Source: Wuchereria bancrofti (taxonomy: Eukaryota > Nematoda > Chromadorea > Rhabditida > Onchocercidae). From it: a stretch of 64,000 bases of DNA. The stretch spans positions 7,054,776 to 7,118,775 of the forward strand of contig SSBO01000003.1 of assembly GCA_005281725.1 (NCBI GenBank). The letters are read 5' to 3'. Positions 25,491 through 40,319 of the stretch are shown in pieces (within the stretch, counting starts at the first letter, position 1; every line of letters begins with the position of its first letter). The notes beneath the pieces are model-generated. The model was not told where the DNA came from. It saw only the letters and a list, made by a program, of their open reading frames with translations, and did no database searches. The translations under genes and the position numbers were made by a program.

Positions 25491-25659
25491 GTTTACATCC
25501 CTCCTGAAGTAAGTAATAAAACGTTTTTCTTTGAAGGCTGGCAAGTTCATTGCTTGCATTTTTTCCTTTATGTGTAAGTGCAATTGGCTAATAAAAATTA
25601 ACGAAGGAAAAGATTAGAAATTCCTTCATAATTAATATTTTTGGTTAAAAAAAATGAAG

Positions 25660-25920
25660 AATTCATAATACCGAAGGATTTTGAGATTGAAAAGATCAAG
25701 AATTCATAATGCGGATGGATTCTGAGATTGAAAAGATCAAGAATTCATAATGCGGATGGATTCTGAGATTGAAAAGATCAAGAATTCATAATGCGGATGG
25801 ATTCTGAGATTGAAAAGATCAAGAATTCATAATGCGGATGGATTCTGAGATTGAAAAGATCAAGAATTCATAATGCGGATGGATTCTGAGATTGAAAAGA
25901 TCAAGAATTCATAATGCGGA
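25660..25920. repeat. 41-bp minisatellite, six copies plus a partial one
   Basis: Copies start at 25660, 25701, 25742, 25783, 25824 and 25865, with a partial seventh at 25906. The five copies from 25701 on look identical. The first differs at four positions near its middle. Each unit carries GAATTC at its junction. The period is not a multiple of three and no open frame runs through, so it is non-coding. Confidence 0.95.
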
Positions 25921-28900
25921 AAGGTTATGCTATATTGTTTTTCAAAAGAATAAGTAAACTCTCAAAGCTTTGGGTTATTGCAAGTTTATCTCAAATAATT
26001 TTTATGAAAAGGAAATAAAACAACTTCGGATGTATATCAATTTTTCGATCACGAAATATCTACTATCACTTTTGTTATCCTCTCTCTTTCCTTCTTTCTT
26101 TCCTTTGATAGAAAATCGAGAATTTAATAGAACTGCAAAGATTCGAATCACTTTTCCTTCTTCTTTTTCTCTCTGCCTCTCTTTGCTGCCAGCAAAAATT
26201 TAGAACTCAATTACTTCTATACCATATTGCAAAGATTTTAGGACTATGTGAACTTATTTTATAAATATTCAGTTTTCGACCAGAAAAAAGAATTGAAAGA
26301 AAAATAATGAAATTGGCAGATATTTTTCTCTTTTAGCTTTTTTCTAATGCAATTTATTTAGAAACGAACTAAGCAAATTTAATCTTTTAATCACTTAGTT
26401 ATGTCAATTTTTGTTTGTCTGTTGCTTCTAAAGGAATGACAGAAAATAAAGCAAAGTTCTAAATACAACAACTATCACTTTCGATTTACAGTAAATTCAT
26501 GCATATCACAAATATTTTTTAGGTAAAAGATTTTTATTGAGACAAGAAATTAGCACAGCTTTTTTCTCCTTTTTATCATTCAAATGTTTTAAAAATCTGA
26601 TAACCATTCGTACCAAACAGAGTGTAGAAACAGAGTATTAGATGAATATTTCTTCAAATTACTGCTAGTTTACAGATTTTAATATCAAGATATGACGTAC
26701 TGTAATTAAATTATTCATTTGTTGTTATACCATTAAAACATTCGAACTAAACACTTTTTTTTCAGAAAAAAAAGTTGAATATTATTCGACAGATAAAGTA
26801 AAAAGTATCAGTTATGGTAATAATAATACTGATGTGATAATAATATGATGATAAAGAATAACTGTAATGAAGAAAGCATTAATAAAATGGAATATTTACG
26901 AAATGGGCCAAATAATACTCTTTACATTTCTGAATCTCTGGTCTTTTCAAACTGCTTTTAGTTTCTTTTTTTCACTTTTCTTTCTTCATGCAAATAAAAT
27001 ATATTCCATTTCCACACTACTTCTCATGTTCTTACTACTAGTATTGCTTCTAAGATTCAATACACAATATCGCTCATCTTATATAAAATCCAAAATCCTT
27101 AATTTTCTTTCTTAACTCCTCACTCCTCACTTCTAAATAGTAATGGTAGGAGTAAAATGCTTAGCAAAGAAGCAAGCAACATCCCCAATATCAATAAGTG
27201 GATAATTTTCCATACTATTTATCCTTCTCACCAATATGTCTGATGATGAGATCAATAAATTCTTAAAAAGGAAGGAAAAAGTGAGGAATTTATACTATTT
27301 GAATATTTCATCCTTTATTACTTGCTATAATGCTAATTGTTGTAAATGTTATTCAAATATTGTAATATCAAATGCATAGTTATTTCTAGATTAAATTAGA
27401 GAAATAAAAAAGAAAAGATTTATAAATCCCGGTTTCTTCTTTTGGAATTAAGAATAAACATCAGATATATTAAGTGATTCCACTAATTCTGCTACGTCTT
27501 GTCCATTTTATTAACTATAATTCAAGCATTGACTAGCATTCCGACATCAAAAGTGATTTATGATAGCAAATGTATCGTGCTAACAGGAAGAGAAATATCT
27601 AGCTAGAACGATCTAGCTTAAATAAATCAATTTAACTTACAGCTGGAAGCAATATCTTTTTTGCAATATGCGACAATGCTGTACATTCAAATTGTTTCAG
27701 ATATCATGATCATTCCATCAATAGCAAAAAGGCCATATTACTTGCAGGGAAAACATAAAGAATCAGGGATAAACTTTCAATCTTCGACTGATTGCTAGAT
27801 TATTTCAGTTTCAAATCCATTTTAAAACACATCGTAACATGTCGCACACAAACATACTACTACCATGTGTACGAACTTCACATTATTTGTAATGGCATAT
27901 TTATTAGTACTATCACAACATCGATAAATTTTTCAGATTAAAATATAATACACCAAAAAAGTCGAGCAAATAGCGGAAAACTGGAACATTTTAGGGATGT
28001 AGAATCATTTCTAGCTAAAGTTCGATCAATTCCTAAAAAAAATCAAAAGAATCGACAAACTAGAACGGAAATGAATCGAAAGAAACTAATTTCTTGAATC
28101 AACTAATAAATATTATAAATAATAATACCTATCATTTCTCTGTACCCAACAACCAAAAATGATATCATAAATTCACTGAACAAAAAATATGTTTAGTGGG
28201 CATTAATTATCGCATTTAACTAGCATAAATTACCGCATTCCATACAACTAATATTTCTTCTGGAGAGAAATAATCCAATATTAAAAATTATTGGAAATTT
28301 ATATAAGTTACTTCAAATCGAAATAAACGAAAGACATATAATTACTGATTCTGGAGTATTAAAATGCATGCTGATACCTTACTAAGAGTTTACCTGAATG
28401 CTTTAAATTTTCGATCCCATCAGCTACCGAAGGAAGAAAGAACCAGATGAAATCCGAGAGGAATATTGAGGGGAAAACTTCAACTGAGCCAATGCAATTC
28501 TCAAAGTGTTGAAACAAAGAATTATCCTGAAACCTCCAAATTTCATTAATTTCAAGGAAGTTATCTAGAGCTATTAGTCTGACTATGGCTCGTGAATAAA
28601 AATCAAACATAATAAGCAGGAAAGAATAATAATTGATTACAAGTTCTAAAGGATAAGTGATCGTAACCAAATAGGAACAAATGCTAAGAGATGAAAAATG
28701 AGAGATGTATACACTGATCAAAGAAAAAACAAATCATTAAAATGGAAATGATACAAACTATATTAATGCAAATCATAGAGCTTAGCAGAATGAAAGAAAA
28801 CAAAATGAGATTGCACGAAGTTCAAGAAAAAAAAAACTCCTATTTATGGCAATGTACCTTCAGACAATAATACTTTTGAATGAAAAGATTATTTAAACTC

Positions 28901-29435
28901 TACAGTTTTGTCCTTTTCGTTGGGCTACTTCAGTAAACTGCTAATAAAAAGGAATTCTCCAGTGTTTTAAAATTATCATTATCACTATCAATATCAGTGA
29001 AACGACAGCCGAAAATTTTCATATGCCTTTTTGTTTAAGGAAAATGAAGCCTCAAAGACTACAAGTTGTTCGGCCCCAATCTTAAAATATAATATCTTCG
29101 GCAGAGCATAAAAATAGACGCGCAGAAAATGCAGAAATAGAGCAACCAGTAGGATCTAGTTGATTAATGATGCTGTAATTTTCTATCAGTGTTTTTAGGC
29201 CTGACTATAGTTATTGAGTGAAGATTGAAGAATAAAATATTTGAACATTTTATTTTTTGTCGTGTTTTCTTCCTTTATTTAAACTCAGAAGGGAAGAAAA
29301 GAAAGAACGCAACGAAATGAAAAATTTCTTTCTTTAGCAGAGCGTTTTCTTGAGGAGTTATTTCTTAAAAACCTTACTGACTAACAAAATACATAATTAC
29401 TAATGCTAGGAAACAGATAAACACAATATTTATTG

Positions 29436-32400
29436 TCATTCATGAACTATGTCGCGTAATTCATCGACAACTGCATAGATCAACTGCTGATCAGCAGAGC
29501 GACCATCGATTTGAATTTTGTTATCCTGAAGAGTAACTTACGAAATGACTTACAAAAGGTAACTTTTATAACAACTCTTATCATCTTCATATCTCTCTCT
29601 CCCTTAATATTTCTCTCTGAATATCACGTAGGAGATTCAATAAATGCCATAAGCATAAAAGAAGTTCGAAGCTTTTTCAAATAGTTCGGTGAAATTTTCG
29701 AATTAAATTTGTGAATCTAATACAAAACACTGTCTTTTAATTCCGAGCATTTACTTTTTCATCAGATAAAATATTGTTCAAGAATGAAAATTCAATTGCG
29801 TGAAAGGATAAATATTAATAAACTCTCTATCAATAAGAAATGAAGCGACCTGTTGTTTGATCAAAATACAAACTGATTCAGCTTTTATAGTGTGAGCATA
29901 GAGAGCCGCTACTGTATCATCCTGCTTCACTACTGCAAAAAATATATCAGTAAATTTAATTTAACACAAAAAATTAATCTAATAAACTTCATACGCAAAG
30001 ATGGGAATGAAAAACCGAGTGAACTGGATGTTTCTCAAAAAAATATTTCTATTATACTGCAATTATATTCTCTAATATATTTTCCTACCCAAAAATGATG
30101 CATGTTAAGCTTTTTTAAATCCACCAACACTCAGCTAACGGATCTATTAATTTTTCTATTAAAAGCAATAATTTCATAGATATATCCTAAATCTTATGTA
30201 AAATGCTGATTGATGCACACTTTCGCAAATAGTCACATCGTTTGTGAGAATTAGCTTTGAATGATATATTAACCTGAAGTAGCAAAATGATATGTGAGCA
30301 TACGGAGTATAGAAAGCAACAATTTATTTGTGTGAAGCAAAAATTACCGTTAAAATGAGCGAAAAAGCAGATCTTCTTTAAGACTGTGTTCCATGGAAGG
30401 CTGGTAATTAGTTGCGCAGATGATTTATAGTCCATATCACTCGAATTTAATAATATGTCATACGATTCGCTGAAAACTAGGTACGAGAATTAGTTTTGTA
30501 TGATGAATGAACTCGAGACGACACAATTTTTTTTCCCCATCTCTGCTTATAAAATTGACAGTTCAATAATAAAAGTGAAAAAAAAAAATTATAAAAAACC
30601 GGACAACACAATGAAAAAATGTCAAACTCCTGAATCATTCCTAATCCAAGAACTATAAAGATAAACACATGAGTGCCCCGCAATTCATTCTCCGCCACTT
30701 CTGATTCGTTTTCAAAAATACCTTGTAATGGTAGCAGGCACAAGGAAGGATACCACTGGCATCAGAATATGGAAATCTAGTTTGTCTTGGATAGTTTCGC
30801 TTTTACGCTAAAAGCAAATTGATTAATTAGTCAACAAATTATTTAACAAATTATGTATACAAATTGCATTTTGCTCAATTCTTCTAAAAACTGATATAGT
30901 TGTACCACAAAAAGTTTACAGTTTAATTATGCAGCTTACATCTGCAAAGAATGTTAAATTGCCTCTCAACTTCTGTGGCATATTGATTGCTTTCACTGAG
31001 AATCTGAAAACATGTTCAGCGGAAACACCGGCAGGAAGCTGGAATGACAGTGGAATTGCAGCCTGAAATTTATATTTTTTGGTAAATTATATTTATGGAT
31101 AAATAGCACTCGCTTCTAGATCCAAAGAACCTAGAACAAAATCAGTTTAAGTTTCAGTTAACATAAATGTATCAAGGTCTTCCACTAGTCTACATAATCT
31201 GCAATGAAAAATTCTTTGGAGATCAAATATTCAAGTTGGCAAATTACTGGTATAAATAAGGTCGTTGAAATCTTCCAGTTGAATTTTATGAAAGAAAAAA
31301 AAAAACAAATGTTGATGTGGGTATTATCAAACCTTGTTCAAACTAGAATATACTGTAACTGAATACTTTCCCTTCCCTGCCCTCATATTTTCTACAATTA
31401 CAATTTTATTTAAAATAATATATTAAGAAATATTACCAAAGACGATTTGCCCTCTTCACGTAATAAACGTGTATTAATTGTGTCTAAGACGTTCATTTCT
31501 AAATTACGCAAAGTACTGCATCCTTTGTTTGAAAATACGATTCCAATTGCAATCTGATTTGCATCATCGGTTGATACTCGAGTTTCGTAAGTCTAAAAGA
31601 GACAAATATCTTTGAAAAGCTGCAGAGACTCCCTGTTCTATTAATAAGGTAAGACGATAACCAGGAGATTAAACACCTGACGAAACTAAATCTCGGACTA
31701 CTAAAAATTTATAGCATTAAAAAGGTTAGTTAGATGATTATCTAGTGATGTTACAACTTCCTGCAGGATAAAGTCTACACAAACGTTTGTTATAAGGAAA
31801 GCTTCTATAGATTAAACATCAGATCGTTCCGTTGCTTACTAAGTTCAGATACCAACCAATTTCAAATCTTCTGTTTCACCCAGTACTTTATAAGAACTCA
31901 ATCGCAATTTTGTTGCTTTTTCTTTCGCGTAGTGCAAAGAAGAATCTTCGTACGGTGTTAGGGCTCCATTCGATGAACTCGAACCAAAATGTAAATTTGG
32001 ATTGCTTGGAGTACAAATACCCGAAGCAGCCTGGAAATTTATTATCTTCGTCAATATCACTATCTATTCGGATTCCACAGATTAAAATGACAAAATCTGT
32101 GTATGAAAAGCAAACTGACATGAATTTTATGATTTTAGTTTGTCTAACATATTTAATTTAACATACTTAGTAATAAAAACGATAAGGTGTCAGGCACTAG
32201 CTTCATTCCACATTTCAATATATATTTCTTCTATCCAGGTAGAGAACAGTAGAGAAGGCATTAAAAAGCGAAATCTATTATAACCACTAGCCGGACTTTT
32301 TAAACCTTACTTCATACACATCTTTATCAATTGGTTCTTCAATAACATTCCTCTTTTTTTTACCATTTCCAGTTTTTGAATCATTTTTCTGAAATTTGAT

Positions 32401-35400
32401 AAAGCTGTTCATACAAAAAGAAACTACATCTATAAAAAAACTATCAGAAAGATAAACATGCAATATTTAATATCTTTCAAAATGGTTTTTAATAGCAAGG
32501 ATATCACATAAATTATTTCAGTCAATTAAAATATATGATTAACTAATCAGATAACCCACTTTTGCAGAATTTCTTGATGTTTTCTTTAAAGCTTTCGTAG
32601 TAGTTTCTTTGGCTCCTACACTATCCAGCCATCTTTCAGCACAAACCGTATCAGTTTCATGAGCATCTGAACCATTGATCTCCTTCCTTCTTGATTCCCT
32701 TCTGAGAAAATTGATAATATAGGTGATTTCACTTATTTATTAAACATTTCTTTAACTTAACATTTTCTTTTATTTTTTTACTAAAACATAAAATATTTTT
32801 ACTCACTTTTCTCTAAGCACTTTGCACCCCGCCTTTCTTACTTTCTTTTTCTTCCTTTCATCTCGTTCCAACGATGATACATTGTAAGACTGGAGGGAAT
32901 CAGCAGCACGGGTTCGTGAACATCCAAATAAATCTAATTCACGTGGTCGCGACTGCGCATACACATGGGGTACTTCCACCCGTTCATCTGTTTTCAAAGG
33001 TTCTTCCAAGTTAACATCAAGTGCTTTGTAAATTTCTTCCATCTCATTCTGAATATTTATTTTTTACAAATTACTGCAAAATCTATATTGTTGAATCCAC
33101 AATGTTTAGTTCCTGAATGAAATGAACAAAAAGTTTTCCGAAATGAATTAAGTTAAGCTATAAAATATGACGAACTTCATTTCCAGCAGCTTCATCTTCA
33201 TCAGTTGATTTAGCATTTTCAGGCATTTCACCTTCGCCTCTGTTAACCTAAGAAAATTGAGTTCAGTACATAAATTTCAGAATACTTCCATGAAATCCAG
33301 CTTCATGCTCCTCAATAAGGACAAGTTATGTAAGCAAACTTTGAACCCGAGTAAAATGAACTTTTGAAATACCTCAATAATTTCATGAAAATTATATAAA
33401 TATAAACAAAGATGATGTGTACTGAAACTACAACAGGTATATCATTCAGGAGGTAACATATTCCGACAACTACGAAACGTACCTGATGGATCACTGGTAT
33501 ATCGTCATCGTCGCTGGAGCTTATCTCTTTACCAACTTTATTTTTTCTTCCTTTAACTTTCTTTTTTTCTTTCTTTGCAGTTTTCCATGACAGCGTCGAC
33601 TGCTGTTGTTCCATGTATTTGTTGAGTCCCACCACTCCTATAATAAAGATGCATTTCGCCAATTTTCAAGGAAACTAAAAAAAACTGACTTAACTGAAGG
33701 ATAGAATTTGTTGCATAAATCTTTTATTAAATTTAGAATAAAAGTTTACCGGGTATTTCTAAAGGACTTTGCAGATCAGGAGTCGATCCTAGCTTTTCTG
33801 CTGCACCAAGGGGAGTTCGTGTTAATCGTTTGGAAGCATTACTCTTAATTTCTCCTTTCATGTAGTAAGGGTTATTCTCAATTTCAGCTTGTCGCTGTTT
33901 CAAGCGCTAAAAATGAATTCATTATAAAGTTATGCAAATGGTTAGTTTTAAAATCTTCCTGCATAAAAAAGTCACAAGTCGTAATAAACTAAACACTTGG
34001 TTGAGAAAAAAAACCCCAAATATTATTGTTTATAAACCCAGATCACTTACAGCCTTTGATTTATTTCATGTAGCAACTCAGATGCACCTCATATGCTGAT
34101 CGAATGTACTTCATTTTTTTTCTTTTTTTTGAAATGACGGTCACGATTTCAAAATTTTCATAGATTACATCAAAGATTAACCAAAATTGGTAACTAAAAA
34201 TAATTACTAATATCCAAACTCCTGTACAGTTATCAAGAAAATTTTTAATTTCAATCACATTATTAAGATATTTATATAATAGCTATACTGCCTATATCCC
34301 CTCAAAGAATTTTTTTCCTTAAAAATGAATATACTTTTTGTAGTTCCTCTTCACTAAGTTCATCCTTGCTTTCTTTCGTTTTCGATAATTTCTCCCCATA
34401 ATCACGATCCTCATCGCTACTATATCTGGATGGGCCACCAAAAACAGCAAACTCTGGACGCATTGCAGTGTTTCCAGAAGCATTTTCATTTTCAAGCTCG
34501 CTAGCTTCGTCTTCCAAATCCGGTTCATAAATCCAAGCATCCAGATCTAGCCTGCAATCATGATAGTGCGGTTCTGCGGTCCTGTTCTGCTCTTATGACT
34601 AATGGAGGTTATAACTCTGAAAAGTTTGAATTCCTTAATAATCAGTAATTCTTAAGTCAAAAAAAGTCTAAAACAAACCCTTCAGGAATCGGAACTTTTT
34701 TTTGTGCTTTCGCAGCAACTGGATTTAACTCCCCTTCAAAAAGCTTTGCGAATTCTTCACCGACTTTCTCATGATTAGAGTGGAAACGTTCTATTATCTT
34801 CAAAATAGCTAAGAATGTGCAAGCCTGTAAACTTAAAAGTATAATTAGTCACAGATTTACCTGTGAGGATAATTTTGGAAATGAACTTCCTACTTCATCA
34901 CGTGTACGGAAAAAAATCAAAGGATGATTTCTGCACCAACAAAGTAATTCTTCAAAGCCAAAAAGATTATTCTTCGTACTTAATTTTGACTGATAAGATG
35001 CTTTCGAATAAGGAATGCTGTGATGAAATCTCGCAAACTTACTCGTTCTTGTGCCTCGAGGTGATCAGCTAATACAAATTCAGGCAATTTAGATAACAGT
35101 AAATTGTCTAGACTATCAATTCCATCCCAGTCATTCTCCGCTTCAGCTCTTGTAAGCAGCACTGCGTAAAGTTTGGCAATATTCTGCATGTAAACGCTAA
35201 GTATATGTCCCGGCATTATTGGTATTTTGGCCTTGAGCATAGCTTCTAATACACCTTGAACGTTGCAAAGATGCCTTAAAGTAGCAAGGTTTCAATGAAT
35301 TTAATCATTTTTTGTAAAGTAGAAAAGTTCGTGTTTTTGGTAGCACTGATTGTTATTATATATAACTATATAAGCTGCATATAGTATATATATATTATAT

Positions 35401-38400
35401 AAGCTGCAAGAAATTAAGGATTAGCAACGGTAACAATAAGTTCATTCTACTCGTCTTTTTTTGCTTTCACCAACAAAATTTCATAATTTCATTAAACTTA
35501 CTCGCAATATTCACCGCAAATCCATGCTGCAGCCAGTAGCACTTCACACATATTGCTACGATGCTGTGCACTGCCGGCAAGCAGGAGATGAGCATTTTCA
35601 ACAAGCAAAGCCATCTGAGACACCGAGAAATGTCTTATCGATTGAACGCGTACTGATACATCAAGCATCTGCAATTGTCAGAGAAAAAAACCTTCGATAA
35701 AAATAAATTTTACAGAAGACTCTGCAACATTTTGTTCTACTTGGATGCTAGATATTTTGTTCAATTATTACACCAAAATAAATGATATAATGAAAAGAGT
35801 AAATATCAGCTTATTAAAAAAAAAAAAAAATTAAAATGTGTCAGTGACCTCAGTATCGATCATCAGTCTTCAGCATAATTTGCAGAACTGTGCAAATTCA
35901 TCATCATCGGTCAGGTTTTCTTTTTTTTTGGACTTGATAAAATCAACATTTTGAAAAAAAAAAAAGTATGATCAAATAAATACCTGCTCAGCAATCATTG
36001 TACCATGCCTTGTACCTTCCACTTTAGTTAATTCTACCAGTACTGATATATACCTGTAAAAATTGACAACATAAATTATAATCCAGATTATAAGGTTAAA
36101 AAAGAAAAACCTTATGCTGCCTAACAATCGAAGGTCATTATTTCTGCAGCAATAACAAAAACTATGAAAACTTTTCACCGTTTGATATCACAATTCCCTA
36201 AAGTATTTGGAATAAAAATAAATGAAAACCATTACCACTCGAAATTTGTAATATATTGGTAATTATTGTATGAACATATTGCAATAATTCTTGAGAGTAG
36301 CTCATCACGATAATACGATCCTTCTGCTGCATCAACATGATCCATTAGTTTTCGCACAATTTCCATGATATTTCGTTTTGATACCATTCCATAGAGAAGA
36401 TCTAATGCTCTTAAAGGCGATTTCTCTCAACCAGCGAAAGATGTCTCATGATGAAAAAACTAGCATTCAAATATTGCATGATGTTATCTTTTTTCGGGAA
36501 ATTTAAAGTTAAAATGAACTACACTCAAACAGCACTATAATTCATATTCTCTGCTATGTTCGAATTTTGCACAAATTTGATACAAAACAAAATAAAATGG
36601 AAACCTTAGACGAATACTTTCATCTCTATCATCCAAACACCGCAATACAATATCTTTATGAGCCTGTACTGCTTTAGGATGTGTTTGCAAAATCTTTCCC
36701 ATTGCAAGCAAACCAAGATATTTTAAGTTTTGGTCAGAATCTTCAATTAGTACACCCAGTTTCTGCACACAAAGCTATAAAATACAAGAATTCCAGAAAA
36801 CAATAATCATGAGAGTGTCCATTAAGAGAGCTACTTTAATCTTTCTTGTATATGAATTGATATGGATTTCATGAAATGCTCCCACTTGTTACATTCAAGT
36901 ATAATTTTCATATAAACTGCAAATGGACGCAGTTAAAGACTTGAGATACGCAAACATATTTCATTGTGTTAATCTTCTAATACAAATTTCTAAATCGCGT
37001 ACCTGTATACTGGCAGTATGATCACCGGGTACACCAGACGATATACTTATCAATACTGAAACACAATCGCATCTGTTTATTAATGAATATAAACTCAAGT
37101 GAATTTAAAACTTCCAGGGAGTACTAGTACTCCGGGATCAAACAAAAACATGACGTCAACTTGGAAACTGAAAATTGAGTATTTTGTACATTAGTCAAAA
37201 CATCAAGTTATTGAAGTATCTTTAACAAGTAATAGCATTCTATATGTACTGGCATACTAAGTCATTTAAGATGTTACTATTTGAAATTTATATCCTAAAA
37301 TATTAAAAAATCGCACCCGCAATAACTGTGTTGATGCATTCATATAGTAGTGACATCGCTGATGTGCTGAAAATTGGTTAATTTTGGAGTGACAAATTTT
37401 CATAACATTAGTAGTGAGTAAACATAGAGCAGTAGTTTATAGCAAGCGTAACGAAAAGGTGTAAATAACCCGACCTATTGATTAAATTCGTCAGCGGCTC
37501 CAGCAATTTTTTGCCAAGACGAGGCTCCAATGGTACCAGTGCACCAAACTACAAAAAGTAACTATTACCCATGAATCTACTGAGAACTTTATTATCGTTT
37601 TGGGTTTTGGGGAAAAAAGCAAAGAAAAAATTAAGATTTTAGAACAGCTAAACTGATTCACAGCTTATCAAGCTGTTGTTAAAAAGCAAATACAACAGAT
37701 CAATATCACCATGTAATATTAACTTACTAGTTTGATAATTTTAATCAACATCCAGTTATTCGATGATGTTGTCATTAACTTGAAGAACACTGGTGCCAAA
37801 GTTAGATAATTTTTAGGATTTTTTCGTGCCAACTCACAAATAACATTCACTGCAGCACTTTGTACACCTGAAAAAGATTAAGGAATTCGGTGAGATAAAA
37901 TCACTGACTTTAATTCATAGTAGTGTACTTAAGGCTGCATTCAAACGAGAAAATTGACTGTAATACCTGGATCCGGGTCCTCCAGCTTTTCCTTCAGCCG
38001 TGGAAAAGTAGGCCTTAGAGAATCTGGATATTTCAGAAAAATTTTGTACAATAGCAGTACACATCTTTTGCGTACATACGGTCGACTAGAAGAAAGCTGA
38101 AATAAACATTAGTTTATAAACTTGCCCTGTATTACCATGATGACCCGATCGCAGTCCCAACTTCCTAATACTAGGAAATCACACTGTTTCAAAAAAAGCA
38201 AGAAAAAAAAAACCTTTAAAATACATAAAAGCTTGTCATGTTTCATAAAATTAAAACGGACAGTTCTCTTAGAAATGATTTCTAACTGTTGAAAATATTA
38301 ACACACAAGATTCACAACATCGCTAGTGAGATCTCGAGCCAAATCAGGCGTAACAAAACATGAAAATGCTCCCAGTGCTATACCCGTCTCGTACATTATA

Positions 38401-39657
38401 GAACTGTGTAGATCTTTTCGTATTAAATTGGTAGTCAACATTAAAACATCGGTACCATCGTGGAAACACTGTGATGCTGCCATATAACTAAAAAAAGAAA
38501 GAAAGGAAATTTAAACACTTATTAATTGATTGACGATCTGGTTGTATAACGAGTGCAAAGAACTTATGGCAGAGGTTGAAACCAAATGGGGCAAAGTCGA
38601 TGAAATGCGGTTATACTTTTGTACCGAGTTAGGTAACAAAACAGTTTAACAAAAACAAAAAAAGCTCTAAGTTTCCAAAAATATCTTAAAATAAATGTCA
38701 TAAGTCCAAGTAAGATTCTATTTGCAAAACTCCTTAGTTTGTCCCATGACACATCGAAATACTATTTACTTATCATAGAAATTGGTAAGAAATCATCCGG
38801 CCTTTTCGTTTTACACTTCTTCCTGCTTTTTTGGTTAAATTTTCAAAATATAGTCGTGAAAAATTACCCGATACGCTTCTCAGTAAATTTCGTTGATGCC
38901 ATCACTTCAATAATATTGAATGATGCCCATGATATGTCATATCCCATCATTTGCAACTGAAATCTCTTATATCTTATTGTGTTCAGTAATTCGCAACTGA
39001 AACTGTATTATGATGAATAACAAGATACTCGAGCTAAGAGTGGCAGTAAATATTATCATTTTATTACGGATAATCGCATGTTATCATCTTATTACCACCG
39101 TTATCATCTTAACAAATAATCAAACAACATCACGACTTATCATTATCATCGGAGGTTTGCTTGAATAATCTTCACGCGATTCATTCAATAGTTCATCATG
39201 TTAATATCCTGATAGCTTACAACTCAATAATGATATATTTTTGAAACATCGAATTGTTTCATTTTCATATTCTAAATTTTCTCCTTTTGTGGATTTCTTT
39301 CCACACTACTACAAAATATAGATGTGTTAAGGACATACATAAGCAAGTTTTTCGATCGCATTTGCTTTGATAAAAACAGAATCCTGTCGAAGTTCCATCT
39401 TGATTTCATGAATACATGCTGCGATGTATCGGGCCTAAACGCAGGATACAGTTACATAGAATAACAGAAGATGGAACTGTAATTCCACCAGTCTTTGTTT
39501 TTACTCCTTCATTTAAATGAATTATCCATCATCACTGCTATAAACAAAAACTAATACTAACCTCATTATCCCTATTGTTCCGAATCCCACGGATTAAGTC
39601 TGTCAGACTTTTATCAAAAAAACGATCCAAATTACTGCGTACTTTACGCAATGCCAT
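29436..39657 (-). CDS. apd-3: AP-3 complex subunit delta
   Basis: Large subunit of the AP-3 adaptor, which sorts cargo to lysosome-related organelles. Exons, right to left: 39562-39657, 39339-39434, 38868-38956, 38307-38487, 37967-38096, 37728-37867, 37475-37548, 37317-37366, 37003-37055, 36605-36774, 36236-36409, 35984-36053, 35502-35668, 35043-35274, 34679-34824, 34335-34551, 33750-33906, 33483-33637, 33176-33247, 32807-33048, 32560-32701, 32311-32388, 31857-32030, 31437-31592, 30940-31062, 30722-30807, 30274-30469, 29436-29525. Total 3756 bases, 1251 aa, all in phase. The adaptin trunk (about 1-600) is close to the family: GYMAASQCFHDGTDV, CFVTPDLARDL, LARKNPKNYL, LIEDSDQNLKYLGLLAMGK, GTRHGTMIAEQ. 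Then comes an acidic and lysine-rich hinge, and an ear from about residue 960 with NLTFFAD and KLDFHI. The start lies 13 bases after a TTTCAG acceptor. Slightly longer than human (about 1150), mainly in the hinge. The 3' edge of 31857-32030 uses a weak GTTGGT donor. Confidence 0.95.
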
Positions 39658-40319
39658 CAATTTAACAAAACTGAAATGTATAGCAACTTCATTCATGTTC
39701 ATTTTTTTCTCACGAATTTCTTACATATATTTCTCTACAAATATCTTTTAAATTCTTTTTTTTGTATAGCGACGACAGTTCAAATGTTCGACAGAAAATC
39801 ACTGATGATAAGAAGTGAAAATATCAATTTTGGCTACTCTTCAATGGTAGAAGGAAATGACCTCATTTTTCAAAGAGTTCAATTCAAAAATCACTTCGCA
39901 AACTAAAAGTTCCTCACACATTCTATTGCTTACAATCCCAATCCTCAAACTCTTTCCGTGTTTAATCCTCTTCAACAACTAATATTAATTCCATGTAACA
40001 TTAGGGTTACTGTTTAACATACTGAAATAATCCAGAAAAATGATATTCCACGCCAACTTTTCTGAATTATACGTCACTTAAGAAGAACAAGCGAGGCTTC
40101 GATGTTCTGTTAGAGCAATAGACGTGTTCAGCAGTGGACGTGAGACAATGGCGTACGATACGTAGTTATATCACAATTGAAGATAAGTACGAACCGTCTT
40201 GGTTTCTTAATGAAATAAGAATAGCTTTGAATAAGTTAAGTATGAAGTTTGAACTTGGGCGAAGTCTTTTTTTTTTTAAATATAGGGAATTTAGGCGTTT
40301 AAATGTTCACAGTTTTCAG
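39658..40319. promoter_or_regulatory. Shared upstream region of AP-3 delta and SHQ1
   Basis: Only about 660 bases separate two divergent start codons, so promoters of both genes probably lie here. Each side ends in a CAG acceptor: AP-3 delta at 39671-39673 (minus), SHQ1 at 40317-40319 (plus). No TATA box or named motif could be assigned. Confidence 0.5.

Larger units (their letters stand above)
24479..29435. other. Intergenic region upstream of the double-BTB gene and downstream of AP-3 delta
   Basis: About 5 kb without a supportable gene. It contains an ACAT microsatellite and a 41-bp minisatellite (separate entries). Longer open frames (26867-27115 plus; 28359-28721 minus) are hydrophobic, motif-free and of a length expected by chance in AT-rich DNA of this size. 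TTTATT at 29429-29434 (AATAAA on the minus strand) sits two bases after the AP-3 delta stop. Confidence 0.55.

Noticed and set aside
25311..25583. Cys/Val/Tyr-rich and His/Thr-rich frames on both strands
   Set aside because: Produced by the ACAT/CA microsatellite.
26867..27115. 82-codon Phe/Leu-rich frame, plus strand
   Set aside because: T-rich sequence read in frame; no domain and no splice support.
28359..28721. 120-codon open frame, minus strand, downstream of AP-3 delta
   Set aside because: Hydrophobic, no motif, no splice-site support. Roughly one frame of this length is expected by chance in an AT-rich 64-kb window.
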